64,000 nt of DNA. Source: Excoecaria cochinchinensis. Its lineage: Eukaryota; Streptophyta; Magnoliopsida; Malpighiales; Euphorbiaceae. Made by a program: the position numbers and the translations under genes. The notes under the pieces were generated by a model. The model did no database searches, was not told where the DNA came from, and was given only the letters and a program-made list of their open reading frames with translations. The stretch lies in assembly GCA_947683425.1 (NCBI GenBank), contig CANTUQ010000073.1, forward strand, positions 12,917,501 through 12,981,500. Reading direction: 5' to 3'. Positions 33,546 to 45,246 of this stretch are shown one piece after another; the first letter of the stretch is position 1; every line of letters starts with the position of its first letter.

Positions 33546-35571
33546 TGTGACGCGCGCCGGGCCCCGCGTGCCGCCTGCTTGAGGGCAATCGGGGCATTTG
33601 AGGGTCCGCTGACAGCTTGCAATGAATTGCAAGTGCGTCTATTTTGGGCAACAAGGAGGTTTCATGGAGTCGCCACCTAATAGAACATTGGGGAAGTTTC
33701 TCTCGCCTCGGAGAGCCTAAAACTGCGCTTAGTATCCATTTTGGGCCAACCAAAGGGGTCTTGGAGGGTAAACCTCTCGTCCTAAGGAGCCTAGGATTAA
33801 CGTCAAAGTCTCGTGACACAAGAGGTGTCTTGGAGGTCATGGTTCCAATGAGTGATCGGATAGACCTCTCGCCTCTTCGAGCCCAAAGACCAGAGATGGG
33901 TTCGGGACTTCTCATTTATTCGTACTTTGATTAATTTTACAATTAGGTTTTGGATTTATTATTTCACCATCTTTCCATACGATGCAATTTGATTAAAGCG
34001 CAATTATTCACATTTGGAAAGCGATAAATGAACGAGTAAATAATGAAAGCGATAAATTACAATAACACAAGGAGCGGAATACAACTCCCTTTTATAAATA
34101 TGCGATACATACACAAAGCGGGGCATTGCTTATTTTGAGGACTTTGGTCCTCGCATGCATCATTATTAAAATGGATATTTCTATCATGAGGATTTTATTG
34201 GATAAAAATAGGACATTGGGTCCTTGATTTTATGAGGAATTCAGTTTATTAAATATAAAATGTTTGGCCAATTTTTACATTAGCGGGAAGTACAACGGTT
34301 TCGTCATATATAGGAGAAACAATAAATACATGAAATAAAAAGAGAGGGAGATAGGGAACTAAACCAGGCGAACTTTCCATATATGGGAGAACTCCCTCAG
34401 GCTCCAGCCGGTCCAAGGAACAAAAACATACTCCCACAAAACAAGCCCAAAGGATGTTAAAATACGAAAAAAATTATAAATAAACATAAAATTTGAGTGA
34501 ACAAGAAAGGAAAAGAGAAAAAGATTTAAAAATGTGGGACAGAACCCACCGACGGGCTATACTGAATGACCAACGGGCGTCGGTCAAGTTGACCAATACA
34601 ACCCATCGCTCACTCGAAGGGAGCCGTCTGTGGGGGTGACCGACGGGCTATGCTTAAAGGTGACCGACGGGCGTTGGTCGAAGCAGATGAACCGTCGGTC
34701 ACCGCTGTCCCAGAAAAACAGAAACCTTTCAAAAGGCAAAAAGACAAATCTTGCACAGAACCAAGAAGAATAGAAGCAAGAAATAAAAAAGGGGACAAGA
34801 GCAAAGACATTATCGAAAAAGAAGGTAAAAAAAGGACAGAAAAGGGTCCAGAATATTTACCCTCATAACAACCTTTTGGTTGGATTCCTTGTTGTTGCCT
34901 GGCTTCCCGCACGCTCCACGAGAAGGTCCGAACAAAAAGATCAAATGTAGAAAATAGAGTGTGTCCTCAACAGTTTGGAAAAAATTGAGTTTCGGAAATC
35001 AAAAACCCGTGAAAAAATCAACTAGATCCTCTTTCTTTTGAAGATTTGATTCTTGAATTAGTTAGATCTTTTTAGAAATGTGTTTGTTGGAAGAGAGAGA
35101 AAATGCACGTGAATTTTGGTAGAGTTTCCCCTATTTTTGCAAATTTTCCAACCCTGTTTATGAGAAAAATCAAAGCTTTTATAGGCCAGGGGTGACCGAC
35201 GGGCGTCAGAAGAATCCTATTGACATAAGGATTCATCCGATGGCCCTGCAACCTGACCGACGGGCCTGCCATTTTGACCGACGGGCGTCGGAAGAATCCT
35301 TCTGACACAAGGATTCATCCGACGGCCCTGCCACCTGACTGACGGGCTGGCCTCCGAACGATGGGCTGGCCGTCCGTCGAGGAAAACATACTTTTTTGGA
35401 CCTTAAAAACTCCGCGTTTTCTCCCCTTCTGCCTACGAAAGGTAAAAAGACCCATTTTTCGTGGAGCATGGGACTAAGGCCTCCGAATCCAAACCATTTG
35501 CATAGGCTCAGATGCCGATTTCATCATAGGGTAATCTCTGATCTGGACCGCTCCGGCACACGGTGCTTACA
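33546..35571 (-). repeat. 3' LTR of element C
   Basis: Starts TGTGACGCGCGCC, ends GTGCTTACA. Many GACCGACGGGC motifs and their inverse lie at 34545-34710 and 35190-35380. A TATA box on the minus strand, CCTATAAAAGC, is at 35174-35184, about 390 bases from the LTR start. No gene. Confidence 0.85.
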
Positions 35572-35590
35572 GTTGCCCCCAGTTTTGGGG
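35572..35590 (-). other. Polypurine tract of element C
   Basis: Sense strand CCCCAAAACTGGGGGCAAC, abutting the LTR, followed by the conserved TAGATGAGCCAAAACTCAGAG block also present in B and E. Confidence 0.8.
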
Positions 35591-35769
35591 AAACTAGTGC
35601 ACGAGCGCCTAGATGAGCCAAAACTCAGAGAAAGGACAGAAAGGAAGAAAGCATACCTATGGCGGTTCTTACCTTCCGTGCCTTTTACCGGGTAGACCTC
35701 GTTTCAGTCTGTTCGGCGGGTGAAGATATCCTTATCGGTCTCGTCTCGACCTGTAGGTGTTGGTGAGAT

Positions 35770-36570
35770 CTAGCATTCTCTAGCCACGACCTCGATATGA
35801 AGAGCAATGTTTCTTTAACCACAACTTCAATTGTTTCTGCTGGCCTCATTTCGGCTCGCGCAGTGTTGAGGAGATGTAGCACTCTCTGACTACAAAATCG
35901 ATGTGAAGAGCAGTGTTTCTCTAACCGCAGCTTCTGCTTCTACTGGCCTCGTCTCGGCTCGCGCAGTGTTGAGGAGATGTAGCACTCTCTAACTACAAAC
36001 TTGATGTGAAGAGCAGTGTTTCTCTAACCGCAGCTTCTGCTTCTGCTGGCCTCGTCTCAGCTCGCGCAGTGTTGAGGAGATGTAGCACTCTCTGACTACA
36101 AACTCGATGTGAAGAGCAGTGTTTCTCTAACTGCAGCTTTTGCTTCTGCTGGCCTCGTCTCGGCTCGCGCAGTGTTGAGGAGATGTAGCACTCTCTGACT
36201 ACGAACTTGATGTGAAGAGCAGTGTTTCTCTAACCGCAGCTTCTGCTTCTGCTGGCCTCGTCTCGACTCGCGTAGTGTTGAGGAGATGTAGCACTCTCTG
36301 ACTACAAACTCGATGTGAAGAGCAGTGTTTCTCTAACTGCAGCTTTTGCTTCTGCTGGCCTCGTCTCGGCTCGCGCAGTGTTGAGGAGATGTAGCACTCT
36401 CTGACTACGAACTCGATGTGAAGAGCAGTGTTTCTCTAACCGCAGCTTCTGCTTCTGCTGGCCTCGTCTCGGCTCGCGTAGTGTTGAGGAGATGTAGCAC
36501 TCTCTGACTACAAACTCGATGTGAAGAGCAGTGTTTCTCTAACCGCAGCTTCGATTGTTGAGAAGCGGCA
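35770..36570. repeat. Tandem array in the 3' region of element C
   Basis: About seven and a half units of about 103 bases, highly alike. Unit phrases: CTCGCGCAGTGTTGAGGAGA, TGTAGCACTCTCTGACTAC, CGATGTGAAGAGCAGTGTTT and GCTTCTGCTGGCCTCGTCTC. Low divergence between units suggests recent amplification. Between 36571 and 36820 there is only unassigned sequence. Confidence 0.9.
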
Positions 36571-36829
36571 CTCTCTAACCACAGTCTCTGCTCATTGGCA
36601 TTGATTCTTTCTTTCTGCAAGACTTAGAAAGCAAAATATGCAGGAAAAGTGGTGAGCATGCACGTGAGATGCATATGTATGCAGGAGCAGGACAAGAATT
36701 CGTCTAAGTGGATTTGGAGGCGACAACTGGTTTGGTCGTAATTTGTAGTAGGATCGGTGCCCTCTGGAATTGCTTTTGAGTTTCATTCCTCTGGGGATTA
36801 TGAGGTTCTCTTCTGATACCTGTAGTCAT

Positions 36830-37549
36830 TTTTTGAAGGTAGTGCATCCCTCGTGAATTTTCACACTAGCTTTTCTTAGTGGGAGGTGCGTCCTTTCGGA
36901 TTTTCACACAACCCTTTGCCTTACTTTTGCCTGAAGTAAACCCTACTTACTCTAGCGGCTTCTTCTTCTTCTTCTTCTTCTTCTTCTTCTTCTTCTTCTT
37001 CTTCTTCTTCTTTTTTTGTTTTAGATCTGGCTGCAAGAGAAACTGAGGATGCTGTCTGAGCCACCTCCTCGGATCATCCCACAGAACTCGCCGAGCCATT
37101 TTCTTCCGCGTCGACGGCTGTATGAGTGTGCCACTACTAGTGAAGGCATTACCAGATTTGGTGAACTGTCAGATGACGATATCAGTTTCACGTCTGCCTG
37201 GCTCCCACTGTCTCATGTGGTCATTGATGGGCCATCGGGGTGTGTTCCCCTCTGTGGGCTCCGTCAAGCCACTTTCTGCATCATTTCTCGATGTGCACGT
37301 CAGCTTGGGATGACCCAGGATGTGGTGAGGGTTCCCTTATCTTTTCGGGGAGGAGCTCTTTCGGCTGCCTTCGCCTCTAGGTATCATGAGCTGTGGAGCA
37401 AACTACCAGTGAAGACTGTTATTCCGAGGTTCAGCGATCATTCTGTGGCTTCAACCAGTGAGTACAAGAAATGGGTCCTTAGTCCAGAATCTGAAAATAG
37501 CACGCAAGGGCTAAAGCATCTGGTTGGCGAGAGCAGTGGCAGGACTTAG
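36830..37549 (+). pseudogene. Antisense DUF7745/plant-mobile-domain-like gene of C, exon 1 lost
   Basis: The intron (to 37024, acceptor TTTTAG) contains a CTT microsatellite of about 17 repeats (36959-37011). Exon 2 (37025-37549) is open for about 174 codons with no stop: IWLQEKLRMLSEPP, TSEGITRFGELSDDD, SGCVPLCGLRQATF, VPLSFRGGALSAAFASRYHE, ending GESSGRT. It is the cleanest copy of the C-terminal half in the window. The donor, exon 1, the divergent spacer and the Athila-like gene of B are all absent; the tandem array lies directly before the intron. Confidence 0.7.
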
Positions 37550-37938
37550 CTTAGCTTACATATGTATTTCTTTTGGTGTGTTACATTTCTTTTTAATGTA
37601 GAACTAGAAAATGACGAAAATGAAAAGAATAATATTTGTTTTATTTCACGAAATTGTGTACATTTCCATGTAATTTCAACATACATGATCAGTTTTGACA
37701 TTAACTCGACTGCATACGCCCTATTAATACATGAAACCTAATTTTAACAGCATCAACTCCTGTTATCAATCGGCCCTCTCGGGTTTTTACGATTGGACAT
37801 TTTCTCTCGTGCCTCTTATTTTTGCACAGGATGCCTTTTTCCGGTTTTCACCCTGTCGAGGCGGCCAATTTTAGCACGGCCGCCTTTTTTCGGTTTTCAA
37901 ACTGCAGTGCATTTTATTCTCTTCTTTTTATTTTGGTC
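37550..37938. other. Convergent spacer of element C
   Basis: Conserved with B and E, including TTTCACGAAATTGTGTACATTT and TTTTTCGGTTTTCA blocks. No gene. Confidence 0.6.
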
Positions 37939-38215
37939 TTTAGCCATGGAACCTTTTGAGTTTGTCGACATTGATCGACTCTTTGAATTCATTTCCATAG
38001 CTATCCGACAAGATTGCAGCTACTTTGGACAACAGCTTTTTAAGGATATACGGTCCTTCCCAAGTCGGTCTGAATTTTCCTCTGATATCCGGTATACCTG
38101 GTCTCATCTGCTTGAACACTAAGTCCCCTTTCTTCAGCGGATGCTTTCTCACCTTCTTCCCGAATGTCCTGGCCAACCTCTTCTGGTAGATCTGATTGTG
38201 ATAATAAGCCTTCAG
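37939..38215 (-). pseudogene. Integrase C-terminal part of C, left of element F
   Basis: Reads KAYYHNQIYQKRLARTFGKK, then VFKQMRPGIPDIRGKFRPTW and EGPYILKK (GPY module), ending INVDKLKRFHG. It is the downstream half of the integrase frame that F interrupts; the upstream half resumes at 47839. Confidence 0.85.
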
Positions 38216-40553
38216 TGTCACACCCCAACCTATACCATGGAGACTTCTACCCCGAGGGAGGAAAAAGGGTCCCGATAGATAGGAGTATCACATTTCAAAA
38301 CCGAAAACACAGTAACCATATAGAGAAACACATAATAACGAGACAATATAAGATTTTTAGAAAAGACACACAATGATACTGAACAGGATGAAATTTTCTT
38401 TCGATTAATATACATAGACAAAATCTATACATATTACAAAAGATTTCATATACAAAGGCCCAAAAGAATATTGTTAAAAATGGGTACACGAAATATTACA
38501 TCTAATACAAAAGAAAGGAAAGCCTATACTACAAAACTTCGATCCCTAGTTGCGATGGCCTTCCTGATGTGGAACGCCCTGACCGTTTACCAAAAACTTC
38601 CACACCTGCACGGATAAAACACCCGTGCTAAGCGAAATCGCTTAGTGCGGAACACAAAATACATAACCGCCACTCACAGTGGCGTTAACAGATAAAACAC
38701 ATGCTGATGGCACACTCATAAGTTAGTATCACATAAAATAAATCTGAGTAATCAACATCATTCATATACCATAAGAAATTTATCTTAACACATCATTATT
38801 CAGACTTCATACATGTAACCCAAAAAATGACCTGCTCAATCAAAACCGTGGATAACGAGTACACATAGATACCCGAAGGTATCAATATCAAATCACATCA
38901 CATAGACGCCCGAAGGCATCAAGGCATTCTATTCATTCTTGTCCCACAATATTTTCACATAGAATCTTAGGTAAGATTCAACAGAAAGATCACGAAGATC
39001 CAATCGGGGGACCTGATCAGGGTCCAAATCGTACACATGGCTGTAGCTACACATAACTCTATTAGGCATGCCAAACTATCCACTTATTTGGTTTGCAGGC
39101 TAGGACCATCCAAATTAAATCTATCATTGAATTCACACAGACATCATCCATTATTCAGAAACACTATATACCTTAGCGAAATGAAGCGTTAATTCAATGT
39201 CATTGAGTATATATAACCATTTATTTCCACACTTAGACCTTACAATTAACGAATAAGCATTTATTACAAAAGCAGGTTGGGTCACGGTGGTAACCAAATT
39301 CATTGCCACCGTGACATACCAAGCCCTCAAAACAGAATGCAAAACTGAGGTAGGTCATGGTGGTAACCACATTCATTGCCACCGTGACATACCAAGATCC
39401 TGGACAGAATGCAATGTTGAGGGAGGTCACGGTGGTAACTAAGTTCATTGCCACCGTGACATACCAAGCCCTCAAAATAGAATGCAAAACTGAGGTAGGT
39501 CACGGTGGTAACCACATTCATTGCCACCGTGACATACCAAGATCCTGGACAGAATGCAATGTTGAGGGAGGTCACGGTGGTAACTAAGTTCATTGCCACC
39601 GTGACATACCAAGCTCTCAAAATAGATTGCAAAACTGAGGTAGGTCACGGTGGTAACAACATTCATTGCCATCGTGACATACCAAGATCCTGGATAGAAT
39701 GCCACCTTGACAGACCTCACTGTGGTAACCAAATCGGTTGCCACCGTGACCCATGCCCTGTTGCGACAATTTCCGGCAAAACTACTCTAAACAACATCCA
39801 AAAACACAACCCAGCACTTCATCCATTCTTTCTCACTTACATCTAAATATACAAGTCAATTAACATGCTCAAATCAAATAATTACAAGATCAAACTTAAA
39901 ATTCTCAAAAGCAATATTTCCTCCTAAAAGAATTTCATACAGCAATCTTAAACTCAATGCTTATTCTAGGATAACACATAAATGAAAAAAAAACAATCAA
40001 ACCTAGAGAAGAGGAATAGAAGAACCTAAGACACAACTCTCATATACTCACCCTTAAATTTAAAAGACACAAACCCAGCTATAACAATCACCCAAGAAGG
40101 AGGGAAGAGCAGAAATATGAAAGGAAGGAGAAGGAAAGAAGAGGAAAAGGGAAAAGAAGATGAAAACGGCGTGAGGAAGAGGAAGGCAACGAGAAGAGGA
40201 AGAAAAAGCAAAATGGTTTACAGCTATCCCCTCTCTCATGCACCCAATAATTCATCCTTATCTTCTAGCCAAGTGTCACTCTCCCATAGGAAGTGATCCC
40301 ACCTGCATACCCTACTCCAATACTTTCACTTCCACACAACTATTATCACTTATTCACACCCTACTTCCCTATCTTTAAGCACACACTAGTACAACTCCTC
40401 TCCTCATACCTCACTAACATAAACACACACTTACATAAATTTACATGCATGCAACATCACAATGCACCCAGATACGCACGCACATATAAACATAGACAAG
40501 CACAAACAGACTCAGACAGGCTCAAACTACTAGGGCGGTTTTGGGGTGTTACA
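38216..40553 (-). repeat. 3' LTR of element F
   Basis: Plus-strand ends TGTCACACCCC and GGGGTGTTACA, nearly an inverted repeat. It lacks about 255 bases that the partner has at 46991-47246. Hairpin at 38628-38645, core block 39005-39075, palindromic array 39282-39760. Frames on either strand across the array reflect its repeat structure. Confidence 0.9.
39282..39760. repeat. Palindromic array in the F 3' LTR
   Basis: Seven units about 72 bases apart. Each begins with GGTCACGGTGGTAAC and ends with the inverse, (G)TTGCCACCGTGACATACC-like. Linkers alternate between a CCCTCAAAACAGAATGCAAAA type and a TCCTGGACAGAATGCAATG type, so the true period is a dimer of about 143 bases. The partner LTR has the same seven units at 46313-46790. 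Confidence 0.9.
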
Positions 40554-43415
40554 ATACTGCCCCACTTAACAGAATTTCATCCTCGAAATTCTCACCTGCT
40601 CCGAACAACTGAGGATATTGTAATCTCATAACTTCTTCCGGTTCCCACGTAACTTCCTCCACACCGTGGTATTGCCACAGGACTTTAACCAACGGTATCT
40701 GCTTATTCCGAAGCTGTCTGATTTCTCTATCCAAGATTCATTTTGGCTCTTCATCATACGAAAGATCTGACTGAACCCGGATATCTTGTACTGATAGCAC
40801 ATAAGAAGGGTCTGATCGATAACGATGAAGCATAGACACATGAAAGACATCATGCAATCTGGCTAACTCTATGGGTAAAGCTAACCGATACGCTACTGGA
40901 CCCACTTTTCCTAAAATCTCATATGGTCCAATAAAGCGCAGACTTAGCTTGCCTTTCTTTCCAAAACGAAGAACCTTCTGCCATGGTGAAACTTTCAAGA
41001 ACACCTTATCACCCACCTCATACTGAACATCTCTGCGCTTCAGATTAGCGTAAGAACGTTGTTTATCTTTAGCTGCTTTCAGATTCTGCCGAACAACCCT
41101 TACTTTCTCTTCAGTATCTCTTACTATATCCGGACCTATCAAAGCCTTTTCTGATAGTTCAGTCCAACACACTGGTGTCTTGCATTTTCGCCCATATAAA
41201 ACCTCATAAGGAGCCATACCAATACTCACCTGGTAACTGTTATTATATGCAAACTCCATCAAAGGCACATATTGATCCCAGTTTCCCGCAAACTCTAAAG
41301 TACAACCCCGAAGCATATCTTCTAAAACCTGAATAACTCTTTCTGATTGAGCATCGGTCTGCGGATGAAATGCAATACTAAAGCTTAACCGAGTTCCTAA
41401 AGCTGCCTGGAGTTCCTTCCAAAACTTGGATGTAAAACGGGGATCTCGATCGGATACAATGGATACCGGAATCCCGTGTAGTCTGACTACCTCATTCACA
41501 TAAAGTTCCGCCAACTTGTCCATGGAATAGTCCAACCGAACTGGCAGAAAGTGCGCCGACTTTGATAACCGATCCACTATAACCCATACAGAATCGTGCT
41601 TACGCTGCGTCATTGGTAAATCGGACACAAAATCCATCGTGATATCATCCCACTTCCATTGTGGAATGGGTAAGGGATGAAGTAATCCCGATGGTACTTG
41701 ATGTTCGGTTTTCACTTGTTGACACGTAAGACACCTTGAAACAAACTCTGTTATGTCCCTTTTCATACCTGGCCACCAATAAAACTGTTTTAGATCATGG
41801 TACATCTTGTCACCTCCCGGATGCATAGTGAAGACCGATGAATGAGCCTCCTGTAGCAGCTTTTTCCTTAATTCGCCCACATCGAGTACACATAAACGGT
41901 CTCCATGCTTAAGCATTCCATCACCATCAACCTGGTACTCCGACTGCTTGCCGTCTTTCACTGCTTGACATACCCGCTGTAACACATGATCACCTAACTG
42001 TGCCTTCACAATCTCTTGCCTCAAACTTGGTTTAGCGCTAAGCCGAGCAACTAACGCACCTTCAAAGTCAAACCTCCATTTACCACGACTAAGAAGTAAC
42101 GCAGACATAGATTTCCTGCTGAGGGCATCTGCCACCACATTAGCCTTGCCCGGATGATAGTCGATGATGCAATCGTAATCTTTAAATAGCACTAACCATC
42201 TTCGCTGTCTCAAGTTCAGCTCTTTTTGTGTTAACAAATACTTGAGGCTCTTGTGGTCAGTAAAAATCCGGCATGTTTCCCCATACAAATAATGCCGCCA
42301 CACCTTAAGCGCGAATACTACTGCCGCTAACTCCAGATCATGGGTCGGATAGTTCTGCTCATGAGGCTTCAACTGTCTCGACGCATAGGCCACAACTCTA
42401 CCTTCTTGCATCAAGACACAACCCAAACCAATCCCGGAAGCATCACTATACATGGTGTATTCCTTACCCGAAACCGGCTGTGTAAGCACAGGAGCCTTAA
42501 CTAACATATCTTTCAGCTGATCAAAACTGACTTGACACTTTTCAGACCACACAAACTTAACTTCCTTCCGAAGTAGCCTGGTCAAAGGAGAGGCTAACAC
42601 TGAAAATCCCTTAACAAAACGTCGATAGTAACCTGCCAAACCCAGAAAACTTCTTACCTCTGGCACATTCTTCGGAGGCATCCAATTAACAATTGCCTCA
42701 ATCTTACTCGGATCAACTCGTATACCTTCTTCCGAAACTACGTGTCCAAGAAAAGCCACTTCTTTCAACCAAAACTCACATTTGCTGAGCTTCGCATATA
42801 GCTGATGATCTCTTAGAATTTGCAATACTAACCGAAGATGCTCCTCATGTTCCTTTCTATCTCTTGAATACACCAAAATATCATCTATGAACACTACAAC
42901 AAACTTATCCAAATATGGTCGAAAGACTCTGTTCATCAAATCCATAAAGGCTGCAGGCGTGTTGGTCAAACCAAAAGGCATCACTAAGAATTCATAATGG
43001 CCATAACGTGTTCGGAAAGCCGTCTTCGCCACATCTACCTCTTTTACCCTTAACTGATAATAACCGGATCTCAGGTCTATCTTGGAAAACACTCCAGCTC
43101 CTCGCAACTGGTCAAAGAGATCCTCAATCCTCGGTAGGGGATACTTGTTCTTTACAGTCACCTTATTAATCTGTCTATAATCAATACACATCCGTAATGT
43201 TCCATCTTTTTTCTTAACAAACAACACTGGCGCACCCACGGTGACACACTAGGCCGAATAAACCCTTTGTCCAACAACTCCTGCAACTGACTTTTCAACT
43301 CTTTCAATTCCACCGGAGCCATCCGGTAAGGAGCCTTAGAAACTGGAGCTGTCCCCAGCACAATCTCTAATGACAGTTCAACCTCTCTTTCGGGATAGTT
43401 CTTCCGAAAAAACAT
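40549..43415 (-). pseudogene. Pol of element F: RT, RNase H, integrase, chromodomain (disrupted)
   Basis: The main open part is 43239-40738 (833 codons). RT has CIDYRQINK near the start, VMPFGLTNTPAAF, and FIDDILVYS (the catalytic pair at about residues 119-120). RNase H begins at YSDASGIGLG. Integrase has an HHCC region (HPGGDKMYH to CLTCQQ), then core residues in MDFVSDLP, IVSDRDPRF and HPQTDAQSER. The end, DVFHVSMLHRYR, leads into a chromodomain (LVKVLWQYHGVEEVTWEPEE) cut off by TGA at 40738-40740 where G has CGA. A one-base loss in a G run near 43240 shifts the first 80 codons. Chromodomains of this group steer integration to heterochromatin. Confidence 0.92.
40554..40572 (-). other. Polypurine tract of element F
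   Basis: The sense strand reads CTGTTAAGTGGGGCAGTAT next to the LTR. G has the matching AAGTGGGGGAGTAT. Confidence 0.75.
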
Positions 43416-45165
43416 CCATAAAATCTCTGACCACAGGAATGTCCTGAATTTTCACTCGTCCTCTCCGAGAATCTAGTACCAAAGCTAAAAACGCTTCACA
43501 TCCCTTTCTAATGAACCTTCTTGCTTTTATTGCCGAAATCACATTATGCAAAGAACTGCTTCCAATACCCTTCACAATCACAGGCAATTGATCCCTACCA
43601 TTCAGAACCATCACTTTTCTATGACAATCCACAACAGCCCGATGCTTATCCAACCAATCCATACCTAGGATGACATCAAACTCATGGAACGGCAGGTAAA
43701 TCAAATCCACAGCAAACTCTACACCCTGAATCTTTAAAGGACATGCCCGACATACCCGATCTACCATAACACTTTGTCCCAGCGGACTAGATACACAAAT
43801 CTCATACCCTAACTTCTCCTCATTTCCCAAACTGTCCCATATCTTACCAGAGCATACATAAGAATGGGTGGAACCCGGGTCAATCAAAACATAAACTTCA
43901 GAGTTCAACAAAGAGAACTTACCGGCAATCACTTCTAGAGCATTTTGTTCCTCTCGGGCCTTCATGGCATAAGCCCTCCCAGCTACCGGCACAGGACGAT
44001 CCACTGTTTCTGAGGGCTCTCTATCACGAGGCCGTCCAGCATGACCCCTTCCTCTACCTCTACTACGGCTGCCTTGGGGTATGTTGGACCCAGCTCGACT
44101 AACTTCTTGTTGTCCCGAAGGATTCTCATACCGACTCGGATAATTCGCAAGAAAGTGGTCCGAGGAGCCACATCTAAAACAACTTCCTGTTAACCACCGA
44201 CACTCGCCCCATTGTAGCTTATTACAATGGGCACATCGAGGAATACCTTCACCTCTACCAGTGCCCGATCCCCTAGAAGAACCCTGTCTTCTCCCTCTTG
44301 AGGCTGGACTAGTAACAAACTCATCATTAAGGTTTCCTTGTGACTCCCTTGGTCTCTTTCCAGAAGAAGATCCACCCCTAGCAGACTTCCTCCTCTGAGC
44401 TTTCTCTCTCATGATGTTCTCTAAACGCTCCGCCCTCAAGGCTGCTTGAACCAACTGATAGTACCTAACATTTGGGGCCGACATCAGAGAAACTAACATC
44501 ACCTTCAAGGACTCATTCAAGCCTAACTCGAAGTGCTGACATTTGAACTCATCGGTAAGAACCCTTGGCGGTGCATATTTGCTAAGCTTATTGAACTCAT
44601 TCTCATACTCAGCCACTGACATTGTCCTTTACTTAAGACTTAGACACTGCGCCCACTTAGCGTCCTTGTATGCCTTAGTCACAAACCGATTTTGGAACTC
44701 ATTCTCAAAGAACTCCCAGGTCATAAGTTCAGGGATCTGAGGTTGACTGATCACTAACCTCCACCAATCATAAGCAGAGCCTTATAACAAGGACACTGCA
44801 CAATCCACTTCTTATTCAGGTGGGCACTTAATCTTCCTTAACACCCTTTTTGTCCTTTCAATCCACATTTTCGCTTTATCAGACTCATCCATGCCCGTAC
44901 CAAAGAAATCCTCCACTCTATGCTTCCTTAGTTTCTCAATAGGTACTACCGGTGCCGTCACTCTTTCAAACATTCTAGCCATGTCTTGTGAGACCTTAAG
45001 CATCGCCTCCAACGGAACCATAGGCACTTTAGGTTGCCCTCTAGGAGGTTGAGCCGGACCCCCAATTGATGGATCTCGCTCAGGAGGACTCACACTCCCA
45101 GCTGAACCCTCTGGCATCTCATGCGAGGACTCCATCACGCTACAAAACATAGACATAGGGCGCAT
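43378..45165 (-). pseudogene. Gag and protease of element F (disrupted)
   Basis: The N-terminal gag piece (45165-44812) ends at a stop after KIKCPPE. Two more stops surround GSAYDWWRLV and precede TMSVAEYENEFNKLSKYAPP. The open part 44622-43378 (414 codons) continues gag with a Ser/Gly/Arg-rich stretch and a zinc knuckle, CFRCGSSDHFLANYP, whose last Cys is Tyr. Protease follows: LIDPGSTHSYV and ILGMDWL. The frame is lost at DVFSEEL, where pol resumes in another frame. Confidence 0.88.
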
Positions 45166-45227
45166 CAGGCCAACGCAACTCTAACAGACTCACTAACATA
45201 CTTAGACCCAGAAACTTCTAAACCAAA

Positions 45228-45241
45228 CTGCTCTGATACCA
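45228..45241 (-). other. Primer binding site of element F (tRNA-iMet type)
   Basis: The sense strand reads TGGTATCAGAGCAG, the classical initiator-Met primer site of plant LTR retrotransposons, five bases inside the 5' LTR. Confidence 0.92.
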
Positions 45242-45246
45242 CCAAA

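Noticed and set aside
35770..36570. Possible CRISPR array, because of regular repeats
   Set aside because: Units are contiguous, without unique spacers, in plant retrotransposon DNA.
39151..39846. Frames repeating VTVAMNLVTTVT or HGGNEFGYHRDL
   Set aside because: Both strands of the palindromic array in the F LTR are open by repeat structure; no start or stop conservation expected of a gene.
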